A stretch of 64,000 nucleotides of DNA, from positions 10,046,001-10,110,000 of the forward strand of contig CM076264.1 in the NCBI GenBank assembly GCA_038380795.1. The letters run 5' to 3'. The DNA comes from Pyrocephalus nanus (taxonomy: Eukaryota > Chordata > Aves > Passeriformes > Tyrannidae). A program made the translations under genes and the position numbers. The notes beneath the pieces are model-generated. The model did not search any database. It worked only from the letters and a program-made list of their open reading frames with translations, and was not told the DNA's origin. Below, piece after piece: positions 1-12,790 of the stretch (its first letter is position 1; the number at the start of each line of letters is the position of its first letter).

Positions 1-314
1 TGGCCTCATGTATTCACTAATCTATTACCTTCAAGTTAGAAATAGAGTATTGCATTAGCATGCAAAAGGACCCAGGACAGTACTACAGGGGAAATCAGTA
101 TTTCTGTGGTAAGCATTGCAGAATGACAGTGCAGATCTGTATAAATAACAAGTCAAAAGGGAAAAACTGTGCTTGCACTGCTCCAAGGCTTACGTGCCTT
201 GATTAAAATACCGATATTACATTCATTTTAACATGACAACTGTTCTGAACAGCCTATCAAAGGCCAATGTTTTATATTATTCTGATAGGAGCCTCTCCTT
301 CCTTGTCTCTCATT

Positions 315-371
315 CCCCCCCCCCAGCAAAAAAAAAAAAAAAAAAAAAAAGAAAAAAAAAGAAAAAAAAAA
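315..371. repeat. C10 followed by A23 and two further A runs
   Basis: C run at 315-324, A run at 328-350, then two more A runs separated by single G. No retroposed gene body precedes it on the plus strand that I recognise, so it is logged as low-complexity DNA. Confidence 0.9.
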
Positions 372-1424
372 CCTCAGATGAGCTGAAATATTTCATCCAC
401 TGATGACCGCCAACATTCAGATTAAAATCAAAGGGTTTACTGCAGCCTTCAGTTTTTTAGACATATAATTTACTAAGAGCTGTTCCAGTTTAATTTGACT
501 GCTGCATCATACCTGTTGCTTATGTTGAAGTCTTCTACTCACCTCTAGTAAGCTTATATTTTCCAACAGAGTTTCTAGAAATATTCATGTATTTTCCTGG
601 CTTTTCTGCCTTTGGAGGTCAAAATTGCTGGCTTGGGCTGTATCCTTGAAGAAGGCTGTACAGGAGGCACTAGGGCACATTGCTGGGCAATTTTTCAACC
701 TCACGTATTTTGCCCCAGAAAAGTACAGGCTTAAGGCAACTAAGACTGCTGATTAACACCAAACTTGGCAAATCATTTTGGCTGAAAATATGTTCTTTGT
801 TTAAAACTCTTCATTCTGACATCATTCAAATGCTTGGAAGCATTTAATTTCAAAACACACTGAAGTGTAAATACTTTAAAGCAAAAATGTTTCAGGCATG
901 GCAGAGTTCCCAAAGACAACTTTTGTTCCAAAAATAGCCCATCTCTTCACCCTCAGCTTTTCAATTTCTTTTCAGCAAGAAGTTAATTTTTCACTGGTCC
1001 CCCTCAGAACCTGAGGGAGAATTAAGAAAAAATGAGTGAGGGAAGACAGTGAAAAACCCTCAGGCCCCAAGGCAGCTGGACCGCTTTGTCTCATGTCAAT
1101 GAAGGCAGAGTGGAAAAGACCAAATAAAGAGCTAGCCAGGATTGCAGCACCTCAAGCAAGAGAAGCTGAAGAGCACGCGGGTCCCAAGGCACAGGACCTA
1201 AATAAACAGCCTGCTGACTCTCTAAGCAGAAAATCTGCTTTGCTGTTCTTCCAGTCCTCTGTTTCCAGGATAAATCACTTTCATATAAAGATCAGAAGAG
1301 ATACTCTATACATCAGCTAATTACAGACTCAGATCACTCTGAATATTGGGCCTAACATGCAGATCCCAGAGAGACAAGAAAATAGGAGGTTCCTTGATGA
1401 GAAGCCACTTAGCCAGCTGTCAGG

Positions 1425-1480
1425 AGGCAGTATGTCAATACCTGTCAGGCTGTATGTATTGCCATACAGGCAGTATGTCA
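1425..1480. repeat. 13-mer direct repeat flanking a small inverted repeat
   Basis: AGGCAGTATGTCA occurs at 1425-1437 and 1468-1480. Between them CTGTATG (1450-1456) pairs with CATACAG (1463-1469). Confidence 0.65.
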
Positions 1481-4400
1481 GGGTGGTGCAGCCCACTGAC
1501 TTCAAGGTAAAATATTGACAGATTTATGTTACAGCAAACACTTTTTCAAAGTAATTTTTGATCTGAAACACTTTCAAACAACATAGTTTCAAGGTCTTAA
1601 AAACAAAGAGAAATCATTCAATTTTCCCATACTCAAAATACATGACAGGTGAGCTAAATTCACTCTTGCCTGAAGGGGGAATAGATACTAGCATAGCAGC
1701 AAAAATCAGTGAATTCAATGAATATAATAGTATTTGCCTCCTCATGCATATGTACTTAGGCTTGAGTATGATTGTTCAAAAAGACAGTTTTCTAGTACTA
1801 CTCTGCTGGAGTGACATGTACAACATTCCCATGCAAATAGACAGTCTGTAAGAATCTGTTCAATGAGGAGATCATTTTATACTGCACATCTCTATTTCAA
1901 TATTGGCAGAAAGGAAAGGGAATAGAATAACATCAGACATTTTAAATCCCAGTTCTCCAATACTCTTCAGTTTTTTTTCTCCCTTATCACTTTGCAAAAA
2001 CTACAGTACCCATTTTCCCTAAAACTTTGCAATACTTGAGTTCGAATTGCTATCCTTGTGGACACTGCTGGCTATTAAGCTGTGCATACCCTATAGGGGT
2101 GTAATTAAGGAATCATTAAGATTCACCGAAGGACAGTTCATTTGTTGCTGCTGCACTCTTTTTTTCAGGAGGTTAACTACTTGGCAGCCCTTGCATGTCC
2201 CAGAGTCAATCTGCATCTAAAGGATGGAGGTGAGTGGGCAGGACTGGGCAGTTTATCTTCTCATCTCTCATTTATTACCACACCACTTGGCAGTGCTGCT
2301 GACCTTCCTCACCTTGGAAACAGGGACTACAACTACTGGGACCAGTGGGAACAGACAGAAACAAAATCCCTGCAAAATAATCTACCTGAAATAAAAAATA
2401 CTAACAGCACAATGACAGCTTAAAAACCCCAATACGTTAAAAGCCAGCTGTTATTTCATTTACTCCCCTACTTACTTTCTTGTCTCCCACTAAATGGTTA
2501 AAGTACTGGTAATTGTGCAGCCAGACATGGCTATGTGTAGTTACAAACAAAGGCATTACACTTTGTCTTCTGCTGGAAGCAGCAGCCGCTTCAGAAGGGA
2601 GTGCTGCCACACTCTGCCCTGACATAAGGGCCATCACAGTTCAAAACCCTTCTGCGTGACAATCCATAGCTTACAATGGCATCACATCACATTATTTAGA
2701 CACCTCTGCCACGTTCCTGAAGCAGAAACAGGATGCCATTAGGAGCAGGAAGAAATGACAGAAACAGGGGATAGAAGGTTTGAATGGAAAAATATGGTTT
2801 GATCTCCCATATGTGACCTATGCAAGGATGGCACATCCCACCTTCACCCAAGCCTATTTCCCACGCCATGGTAACCAACAGCTACGCTCAGGGGAGGAGC
2901 AGAAATGAGGAAAGCCATCGGAAGCAGAACACTGCAGATCAGTCTCCCTGAGGGTCAGAATCACTGCAGCACACAACTGCAACCATTAGGGAAGCAGCAA
3001 TGCAATTAGCCTGGTACTGCAGAAGCTCCTAAGGGGACTTCAACACCCTTGTATACCCAGAGAGATTGCTGTTGCCACTGCAGGTGCTGCCTGTGCCTAC
3101 TGTGCGTAAACCCAAGGTGACATCCACATCAGCATCAATAAAACTGTCACTCAGCAGCAGCCTCATAAATGGTAGCACGAGAAGCTGGACAAGGTCGGGT
3201 CAGCTGTGAGGGAGAACTGCAAAAACCCCTCTTCCTCCATTCTTTACTAAATAACAGCAAAATACTCACATTTCCTTTGAGGGAAGCACAGACCAACCGC
3301 TTCCTGGGCTCTTACACACAGCCCAGACCATCTGCAGGGCAATCTCTTGGAAACAGCTGTACAGCAGCTATGGCAAAGAATAATCCAGGATGGAGCTCTC
3401 TGTATAAAATCGGGTATTTAAAGTGCCTCTGCACTAAGGATCAGATAAATCCTGAGCAGGAGTATGAACTACTTGAGCAGTTTAAATGGGCCTAGATCCG
3501 TGATTGATGGGTATGAGAGACTGTTTCATACTCTGGGGTGACCTTATTCATGCCTTCTCCTCTTTCAACAGTTCCATAATAAATTTCCCTGACTAACAAA
3601 GGCATCATAACAAATATTCTGAAAACCCTCTCACTAATCCATACATCCATGACTTTGCTGTAGTTAAATTAGCAAGTAAGGTAGTAACTAGTAACCACTG
3701 ATTTTGTCAAATTAGTAATTTTTTATTTTAGGGAAGCAACGGTCCTGATGCATCATGCTGAACCCATTTTGATTTTAATGTGCCTATCACCCGAAAAATT
3801 ACTTTCACAAAGGCCTAAAAATTACCTCTTCCTTTGTTTTCATTCGATGAAAAAACACCTGAGGAGGGCAGAGTGTGCTATGGCAGAAAGTGATTTTAAA
3901 ACAAAACAAAAAAATGCCTTCAACCTGGCAATTCTTTAGCTACTCCTGTACCACTGCTACCTTGCCCTTTGCATCTGAACAGATGGTTGGTCCCATTCTT
4001 CCCAGCACCCACAGGGCAGGCAACAAATCCCTGAAGGGCTGGGGGAATGAGGAGAGAACAGGGCACTAAAGAGAAAAAGGTAACAAGGATTATTTCTTTA
4101 GGAGGAAAAAAAGCAACAAAGAAAAAAGCTTCACAACACTGAAAGCTCCTCTAAATAAATGGAAAATAATAATAAAAAATAAAATAAAAATCAAGAGCTG
4201 GAGGAAGTCACCAAGCATGGAAAATTAACTGGAAAACTCTCAAATGGAACAGAAAATAATCTTATAATGGGAAACATCCTGCAACTCTAGTAAAAATGGG
4301 AACTTGCATTCCCACCTGTAGTCACCGCCACTGCACTCTTAATAGGTAACCTGCAATTCGACACAGATGGTGAAAGGGATGGTGCAATCTTCTGCTGAAT

Positions 4401-7400
4401 GCTTGTGGTTATATATTTTGTTAAACAAAATGCTCAGGCAAATTAAGGGCACTCCTGGAGATTTCCCCTTTCGCTCTTACAGATCACCTCGCACTTCAGA
4501 GGCCAAGACTTAACAGCCAGAACAAACAGTGCAGAAAACCTGGATTATGTTAGGATTTTGTATTATCTATTGTTTTAGTAAATTCTGAGCAACAGTGTTA
4601 AATGTTTGTTTTAAAAGGTCTATTCAACATAAGTCTCTGTCCCACAAATGACAAATAAGTTTTCTAAGAATCCTATTTTGGACAAAACATAAAGGAAAAA
4701 CAAAATCATCCAATGCACGAGTGCTTGATGAGAGATTACTTTTAAATGTTTGATATAAGATTAATTTTATTACTGAAAAAACAATTTAGTAACTTATTTC
4801 AAAAAAGCCCTGTTTTGTTTTTAAAATAAATTGCATTGTGTTCAGAATGCTTCAAGGAGGTGTTTGGGTTGAAATCCACACTTCACCAGGGTTGATATGT
4901 AAATATTACACTAAAGCAATTCAATTTTCCCCAACAAAGCATTGCTTTATTCCCCACAAAATTTCACAAAAACGTATTTCCAATAATTTCAAAAATGTTT
5001 CCTCTTTCTGATATCAAAGAATATTCAATACACAGAGAATTTCTTTAGAACTTTAGTGCATCTACATTGTTTTCTCTTTAAACATGAAAACATTGGTTTG
5101 CTTCTTGGACATTTAGGGGTGCTTTTATTTCTTGAAGACCAATTTGCTAATTTATTCTCATTTCTCTTTATAAGAAGAGAAAACTAATAAGGCAAACATA
5201 CAAAGGCCCTCAAGGACAGAAAGACGAGAGAGCAGCACTTTTAGAAAACTCATACAGAGATATGGCTTCCTTCCTCATTAAATATTCAGAAAGAAAAAAA
5301 AAATCCAATTTTTTTTCTAGAGTGAGCAAGCAAGAGGACTCTTTCCACATCCCTCAATTTATAACTTCTGTGGTCTTTCTGAAAGAAGACCATTAATTAC
5401 CACACTCAGAACAAAGACCCAGAAACCTGAGCTGAGGGGAGCTACTTTTCATTCAGCACTGTTTCTCCATCAGCAGCAGCAAAATTAAGTCAACTTGAGC
5501 AAAGACAAATAGCTATACCCAATATTTAAAAAAAAAAAAAAATCTGATATTGAGGTGTTAATCTTGCAGTTTAAGACAATGGTTTCTCTTGCTAAACAAC
5601 GTTAAACTTTGTAAGACCCCAGGCTCCAAGCTATGAGTTCACTGAAGGGGTTTTACTTTAAAAATACACAAGGCTACAGAAATTTGCCCACCAAATTTAT
5701 TAAAAGAGCCTTCAGTCCTTTTAAAACCTTAAGAGAGAGCACAAAGGAGAAGACACCACACACATTTTCTCAGGAGATCAAAAATAACACACTTTTACTG
5801 ACAAACTTTAGAAAATAAGGGAACTTGGTAAAAGTTGAAAGGGCAACATTCAACCCAAATAAAGCATTCCACAAAGCACTGACTCAGCACACGCTAAGCC
5901 GTGCAACTTGGCAAAATCCAACCCATACAGCTGTTAGATACCCAAAATATTAAGAAAGGAGATTAGGAGAAGAAGAAGCAATAAAGGAAGAGAGAGAATA
6001 AGAAAAATTATAGCTACCTCTGGAGTCCCACGCAAGTTCCACAAGTCCAGGTGACAGGATTCAAGCACGGAGAGCACATGGTCCTGCTTTTATTTGTTGC
6101 CTTGGTTCCCTGTGACCACACCCCCCAGTCCCCCCCCAGGTGAGACTTCCAGGTGTGCCCGCCCATCTGGGGCTGGGCCAGGGGCTCTGGAGTGCGGCAT
6201 GGGCAGTGCTCCCCGGTTTCCTTTGACTGACAGCTGCTCCAGGGATGCCAAGGGAGGCTCCAAGGGGCTGGGGTGGGGAACAAGGCATCACCTCACCTTT
6301 ATGAAATTCGACTTATCCCTTCCCCTCACATACACACACCCTTGAGTTGGTCCGAGCCAATAATTAACATAATAATCCAGTATTCAAATGCCTTTAGTCT
6401 CAAAATTATTTTGACCATTTAGAATCAATGTAGTTAAACAATGTAAGGGGGAAAAAAAACTCCACAATTACTTTTAGGAATATTTTGTCCCCTCTGATGG
6501 TGAAGTCATACCCAAAACTGCCAGTTTTGAAGTCTGTATCTTTAACCTTACTAGCTTTGGGCTTATGGTTTTCACCTAAATTGTAATGCTTTCCTGTTTT
6601 TCTTCCCCAAGGCATGGCAAAATACTGTGGCAACAGGTATCTTGTCTCTCAGCATACATCTTAATACCAGCCAAATCTAGTTTCTTTCTTGTGTTTATGC
6701 AGACAGTGTCATTTTTCTTACTTTTTTAAAGTATATTCAAGAAGTTTAACTACTTTTTTGCAATCTTCATACCTTGTCACCCAAACGTTATTGCAGTCAC
6801 CTGAAAACCAGAAGAGCCAACTTTGAGGAAGAGGAACAAACAAATCTGCGCAGAGTATAAATGTACCAACAGATTTAATGTAAATATAAATGCTCAGAAC
6901 AGAGCAGATATAGGTCTACACCCTCAAAGATTATAACATTTGCAGAAAAGGGCTATCAGACTTTTAACCTGACAGTATTTGCTACATAAAACCCCTGAGT
7001 CAGAGCCACTACAGCATCAATCTGGACATGTTGAAGCTGTTGTAACTCTGAAAAAAATTAATGTAAGCAGAAAAAGAGACTCCTTCTCTCAGATTATTGA
7101 ATACATATTTATATATCAGAGTTCTTAGTCTTATTACCAATGTGATGGCTCACACCGATCTGTTTGTTGCTGCCAAAAACCTGTTCCTAACATAAACTTT
7201 CTTTCCTATCTAAAGGGAAATAGTTGGCTTCGTACAGCTTAAAGTTTAATTAGGCACCTTCTGGGACTTTTTCAGATCCAAAATGCAATGCCTTCTAGGC
7301 AACCCCAAGTATTCACACACTAAAGAGCCCTGTCAGCCAAGAGCAGCAATCGGCCTGAGCCATAAGGAGAAACACTGTGCAGAAATCTGTAGCCTCGGGC

Positions 7401-10236
7401 TGGAAGGCTGCAGAAGAGTCATCAAGAGTGTAAGTACAAAAAAAATAAGGTGAGGAGAATGCTCCAGCTAATTACTGAAGGAGAGACCTGAGTAGGCAAA
7501 AGGAAGGAGTCCATTCTCCACTCTCCTGGCACAAAAACAAACCAGTCATCAACATGAGATGAGTAGTCTTCGTGCCACATTTCTTCAGATAATTACACAG
7601 AAGGAAGGGAGTAAAGAAATTCTGACCCAAGTTTAAAAAAAGCTTTCTGAAAAGATTGCATCTGTAATGATGTTTTGACAGTGCTTAAAAGAGGACCGTG
7701 ATTCACCACAGGTCAGTTTGCCGGCTGAGACTTTGCTAATCATGTTTTTCTTAGAGGGCTGCCAAAAAAAAATGAATCCTGTGAGAGACTGAAAGAAATT
7801 CAGTGGCTCAAAACAACTCTCCATGGGGGAGAGAGAGCAGATCAGGTTCTGCCAAGGTGGAATGGTGCTCTGCCCCCATTCCCTGCCTCCTTGGGAGCTT
7901 CTAGTGCAGCTGTCAGTCACTATGCTGGTAGCTATAATTCTCTCTTTCTCACGCACTCTCTTTTTCTTTCTTTCTCCTTCTTTTCCTAATTCCCTTTTCT
8001 TGATAATTGAGTAACTTAAACCTGGATGGTTTGAAATTTACTAAGCTTTGTGAAATGCTTTATGTTGATTGAATATGTTTGCTTTAAACTTTTGCCAAGT
8101 TCCCTTGTTCTCCAAAGTTTAGCAGTAAAAATGTGTTATTCTGATCTCCTGTAAACGTCACATTATTACTGTGCGTGGCCTCAAAGTATGAAAGAACACA
8201 AGGCCCTTTTAATAAATCCATTGGGTGCATTTTGGGGGGCCTCGTACCTTTTTGGTGTAAATACCCTTCAATGGGCTCATGGGACAAGCCTGGGGTCTTA
8301 CAAGACCCTTCAGCAGAGTATTAATCCCCCTCGTACTCTACCTCCTAGAGACCCATTCCCAGAACCTTTTTGTGAGGAAGAGTTCAGGTCCCCAATGTCA
8401 GAGAGGTTTAAAATTCATTAGTCATCTTTATTTTAATTAAACTTTCACTGAAAACTTTGTCTCCTGGGAATGGAGGTCAGAGCCATATGTGTAGGACTTC
8501 CTCTTTGCTATTATAAAATAACTAAACATGTAGAAAACCAAAACAAAACTAGGATGAAAAAGCATTCACTCAGACAGAGGTCAATTTTCTTTGCTTAGTT
8601 TGTGGTCAAAATAAGCCTCATCTTCCTTGGGTTTCCGCTTTGGGACTCTTCATGCACATTAAATTAAAAACTTTTAAGAAATTAAATTACAAAACAAGTC
8701 AAAAAACCCAATCCTTTCTTTAGCAGAGAATGCAAGGGGCTTCCTGGCTACTTTATGGGGATTTAAATATGTCAGCACAAGGTGAAGAAAAGAGTTGCAA
8801 AAACTTACTGACTGCATTTTGATCTGATTCTCTAATTCCCTCTTTTTAAGTGACAACACCAGTGTTTGAACTCCCAGAGGCACAGATATCAAGTTTCAGA
8901 AAACAAACTTCATCAAACATTAAACACTTCAGACTGCACAAGATTAAGAAGGCGGATTTTTATAAATCCTTTTTATATTCAGGATCACTAATGCCGGTGG
9001 AGAGTTTGCTCTTAGAATTAACAAAGGTGAAATTACTAGACAATTACAACACATTAAAATACTTTTTAATTACTACTTAGGCTAATTATTATAATTATTA
9101 CCAGGCTTCCTGACAGCTCAAAGGACCAGCTTGGTTTGAAAAGTATGAAAAAAAACACTCGATGCTTTTCTTCTCACATGCCTCATCAGTGCCGAGACCT
9201 TTTTTACCTCCATAAATATTATATTTTTAATCAAAAGTGCAGCTAAGCCAGTCATGAAGCTCAAAGCATGAGAAAAAAACTAAGTATGGCCCCTCTCCCC
9301 AAGGACACCTGCTGAAGTGAAAAATTGTCCTCTCAGAGGCGGTGGGCATCAGGGCAGCATGGCAAAGCAACAGATTTTTATTTTTTTCTTTTTTTATGGA
9401 GATTCCAACCATACATCACCAGGAATCTCCTCTCTGATGAAGAACCAGATGCCAATGTGGATCTTAGAGTAGGAGTGAACCCACATCTCATTTATGCTTG
9501 ATTTATCCCCTTTTTCTTTAGCCTAGTTTCCAAACGTAGGAACTCCTTATTGATGACTTCGGGGCAAGGGGGGAAAGTCCTTGATGTCTTTCCCAGCAGT
9601 AACACTGAGTGAAAGCAGAAGGATGGCTACTCTAATACCAGCTGAGATGGCTCCTCTCCAAGAACAAACAAGTTTTCCTCTCACTTACTCCACGTGCTGA
9701 CATATCACTGACCACAGTAAAAAATGCAATACTCAGTTCAGTATTGGCTTACCTTGACAGTGGCATCCTAGAAAGATGTGATAGCAAGGCACCACTGGGC
9801 ATCAACCTCCCTGATCCTTCTCTCAGCTGGCTTTAATCACACCAGCTGAAATTACTGTTCTCTTGCTGCACAACAGTGCCTATAGGAAGCAAAAACACAC
9901 CACCACTGAGGTGAAAGAGGAGAGATTTCTTCTGGTGACCACAAAGGCAATTACCACCAAAAGGGCTTCCTCCTTCAGCTAAGCCTGGTTTTATTAGACA
10001 TACTTCTGAAAAGATGCAAATCTCATCCAATTTATCAGAAAAAAAAAGAATTGGTTATAGCAGAAATCCAATATTTGCAACTATTTATGATTTAAAGTTG
10101 TTTCTTCAACTTCAAATAGAAGAATTTTTTTGATGATTCCAGGATGCCAGGAAGGGTGGACAAATCTATTTCCCACCTAATAACATCTACTTCAGCTGTT
10201 ACCATTTGTTATTATTGTGTATATCATTTGTAAAAT

Positions 10237-10260
10237 AGAAATTCCTGAAAAGGAATTTCT
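10237..10260. repeat. Perfect 10-bp inverted repeat with GAAA loop
   Basis: AGAAATTCCT and AGGAATTTCT are exact reverse complements around the four bases GAAA. Confidence 0.8.
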
Positions 10261-10706
10261 TCTAGTTACTTATGTTTTAGGGCTGCCCTTTCATAATTAT
10301 TTTTTCACAGTTGAACCCCAGCAAACTCTTATCTTTTCCCTCTCCTGGTCCACCTACCAGAAACATCAAAGGCAGATCCATAACAAGCTGGTGAAAACCG
10401 ACAGCTTGCTTCTTCTGGGTTTTGCCTCTGTATCTAGCTCTATTTATTCTGTAGGAAGAAAATAGTTTCTGTTTTAAATCCCTTCTCCATGTAATCTCAG
10501 AGCAGTCCCTCTCCAGTTCATAACACCTTGTATTGTAAAACACATTTCTATTGGTTTAAATTCCATGAGGCAAGTCATGCAAATCCAGATATCTCTCTGC
10601 AAGTTAAACAGTCAGACTCTGACATTCATGCCTACTGCCTTCACTGTGACTTGATTTGCATGCCTTGACATAGTTTGTGAACATCTCAAGAGCCAAGCAT
10701 GAGAAA

Positions 10707-10942
10707 GAATAGGTTTAGATTAGATATTAGGAAGAAATTCTTCATTTTGAGGGTTGTAAGGCAGTGGCATGGGTTGCCCAGAGAAACTAGAGGTGTTCCA
10801 CCCCTGGAAGTGTTCCAGGCCAGGTTGGATGGAGCTCTGAGCAGCCTTGTCCAGTGAAAGATGTCCCTGCCCACAGCAGGGGAGGTGGGAACTACATGGT
10901 GTTTAAGTTGCCTTCTAACCTAAAACATTCTGTGATTCTGTG
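10707..10942 (+). mobile_element. CR1 3' UTR fragment, plus strand
   Basis: About 235 bp with the CR1 3' landmarks in order: TAGGTTTAGATTAGATATTA, GGTTGCCCAGAGAAA, GGTTGGATGGAGCTCTGAGC, and a terminal TTCTGTGATTCTGTG. Strongly 5'-truncated, with no coding capacity. Confidence 0.9.
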
Positions 10943-11987
10943 TTGAATAAAATCAAATATACATATTTCTTTGTAGTTCTGTGGCAAATTAATTCAATAA
11001 AAAGACATGGCAAACGGAACGTAGGGTACATATTGCAGATAAAATGTTGCACCTACACGTTACAAGATTTTTATTGCGTCATAACTGCAAATTAGTGTTC
11101 TTTTTCAGTGTCCTGATCAGAGGCACAGGATTGAATAGGATATCTACTATAGCAGTTCAATATGACAGTATGGTTTGCCTTAATGGCTTCACTGTCTTTG
11201 TCTATAGCTCCATCACTCTATAGCAGCTGGTGCAGACAGAACTCTTCCTTTAAACAAAGTGATCACAGAAGCTCCCAGGTTATTCACTGCAAGACCAAAT
11301 GTTGCTGTCCAACATTCTTTCTCCTTTCTCATTTTTTCATACTCATTTTTTTCCTCCCAGACCCTCATTTGTCACCAAATTTCTTCGACATTCATTTTTC
11401 CTCACTTTAAGCCATAGTTTGCAGTGATGCTCTTTGGCAGACTTCCACTGTGCCATAGAAAATTCCTGAAGAAGTTATCCTGCCTGTAATAAATGCATCT
11501 GTAACCAAAAGATGGTCCTAAATTACAAAATACCCTCTACTTTTAGAGTGGAGCCCAAATGATCCTGAATTTTCAAGTGGTTCTTCAGTTGATCACAGTT
11601 CCTAATCCACATGTTAAATCTTCTCACCTTCTCACCAACTAACTATTGAAGCTTTTGTGATGTCAGAGTTAGTAAAGCTGTGCGTGATTTTACCTCTAAG
11701 AAAGAGGTTGGGTGCTGGAGGACGTCTGGTCAGCAACATGCCCTGAAACCGAAGCATCCTTTCACCAATCCCTTAGAGGTGCCACTCCTAAAAGACACAT
11801 GAAGGAAAACTTGCAGATAGCTGTGATATGCATAACATCTTTGAGACCACATTAATTTAGCCTGTTCAGACCTCATGATACCAATGGTCTCTGTGCTGCT
11901 GCTGCTGCTGTTAACCCTCTGGCATGAGAACCTAGCTGAGATTGCAGGACCCTCCAGGTTGCATCATGAGTAGAGTACAGCCTGTCC
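10943..11987. other. Intergenic between two CR1 copies
   Basis: Unique AT-leaning DNA with a short (GCT)5-like run near 11897. Nothing else recognised. Confidence 0.6.
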
Positions 11988-12790
11988 TGCTGTTCAGTGG
12001 GACCTTGGTAGGTGGGAGAACTGGGCAGAAGGAAACCTAATGAAGTTCAACAAGAGCAAGTGTAGGGTTCTGCTCCTGGGGAAGAATAATCAGGTACAGG
12101 TTGGGGGGCTGACCTACTAGAGAGCAGCTCCTGCAGAAAAGCACCTGGGAGTCTTGGTGAATGACAAGCTGACTATGAGCCAGCAGTCTGTCCTTGTGGA
12201 GAGCGGGGTGCATCAGGAAGAGTATGCTCAGGAGGTTGAGAGGAGTGATCCTCCACCTTTACTTGGCCCTGGTGAGACCACCTCTCGAGGACTGTGTTCA
12301 GTTCCAGTCTTCACAGATCAAGGAAGACAATGAGCTACTGGAGACCAGCCAACAGAGGGTCATAAGGGTGATTAGGAGATTTTCAGTCAGCATCTCTTAT
12401 GAGGAGAGACTGAAGGAGCTGGACCTGAGTCTACAGAAGAGAAGACTGAGAGGGGAATCTCATCAATACATATGAATACAATATCTCAAAGGTAGGTGTC
12501 AAGATTGCAGACTCCTTTCAGTGGTGCCCAGCTACAGGAAAAGGGGTAATGGTCACAAACTAAAACACAGTTTCCACCTCAACATGAAGAGGAACTTCTT
12601 TACATTAAGGATGGCAGAGCACTGGAACAAGTCTGCCCTGGGAGGTGGTGGAGTCTCCCTCTCCGGAGACATTCAAAAAACACCTGGACATGTTCCTGTT
12701 TAACCTACTTCAGGTGACCCTCTCTTGGAAGGGAGGTGGGACTACGCGATCTCCAGAAGTCCCTTCCAACCCTACCTGTGATTCTCTGAT
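11988..12790 (+). mobile_element. CR1 retrotransposon fragment, plus strand, defective
   Basis: About 0.8 kb from the C-terminal third of ORF2 to the 3' end. Recognisable pieces in order: FNKSK-like segment near 12040, REVIL-like segment (RGVILHLYLALVRPPLEDCV at 12237-12296), SYEERLKELDL near 12400, RGNGHKLKH near 12540, and NFFTLRMAEHWN near 12590-12630. The 3' end is TGATTCTCTGAT. Pieces lie in different frames with stops, so it is inactive. The catalytic RT motifs are not included. Confidence 0.9.

Larger units (their letters stand above)
1..10706. other. Intergenic, no gene recognised
   Basis: AT-leaning unique DNA. All open frames are under about 110 codons, matching what chance gives at this base composition, and none resembles a family I know. 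Contents: the C/A tract at 315, the repeat cluster at 1425, A15 at 5528-5542, a pyrimidine-rich stretch at 7938-7995, a canonical CACGTG at 9691 and the hairpin at 10237. A somewhat GC-rich patch lies at 6100-6290 without CpG enrichment. Confidence 0.6.

Noticed and set aside
315..371. A tract as the tail of a processed pseudogene
   Set aside because: No recognisable gene body on either side and no target duplication seen.
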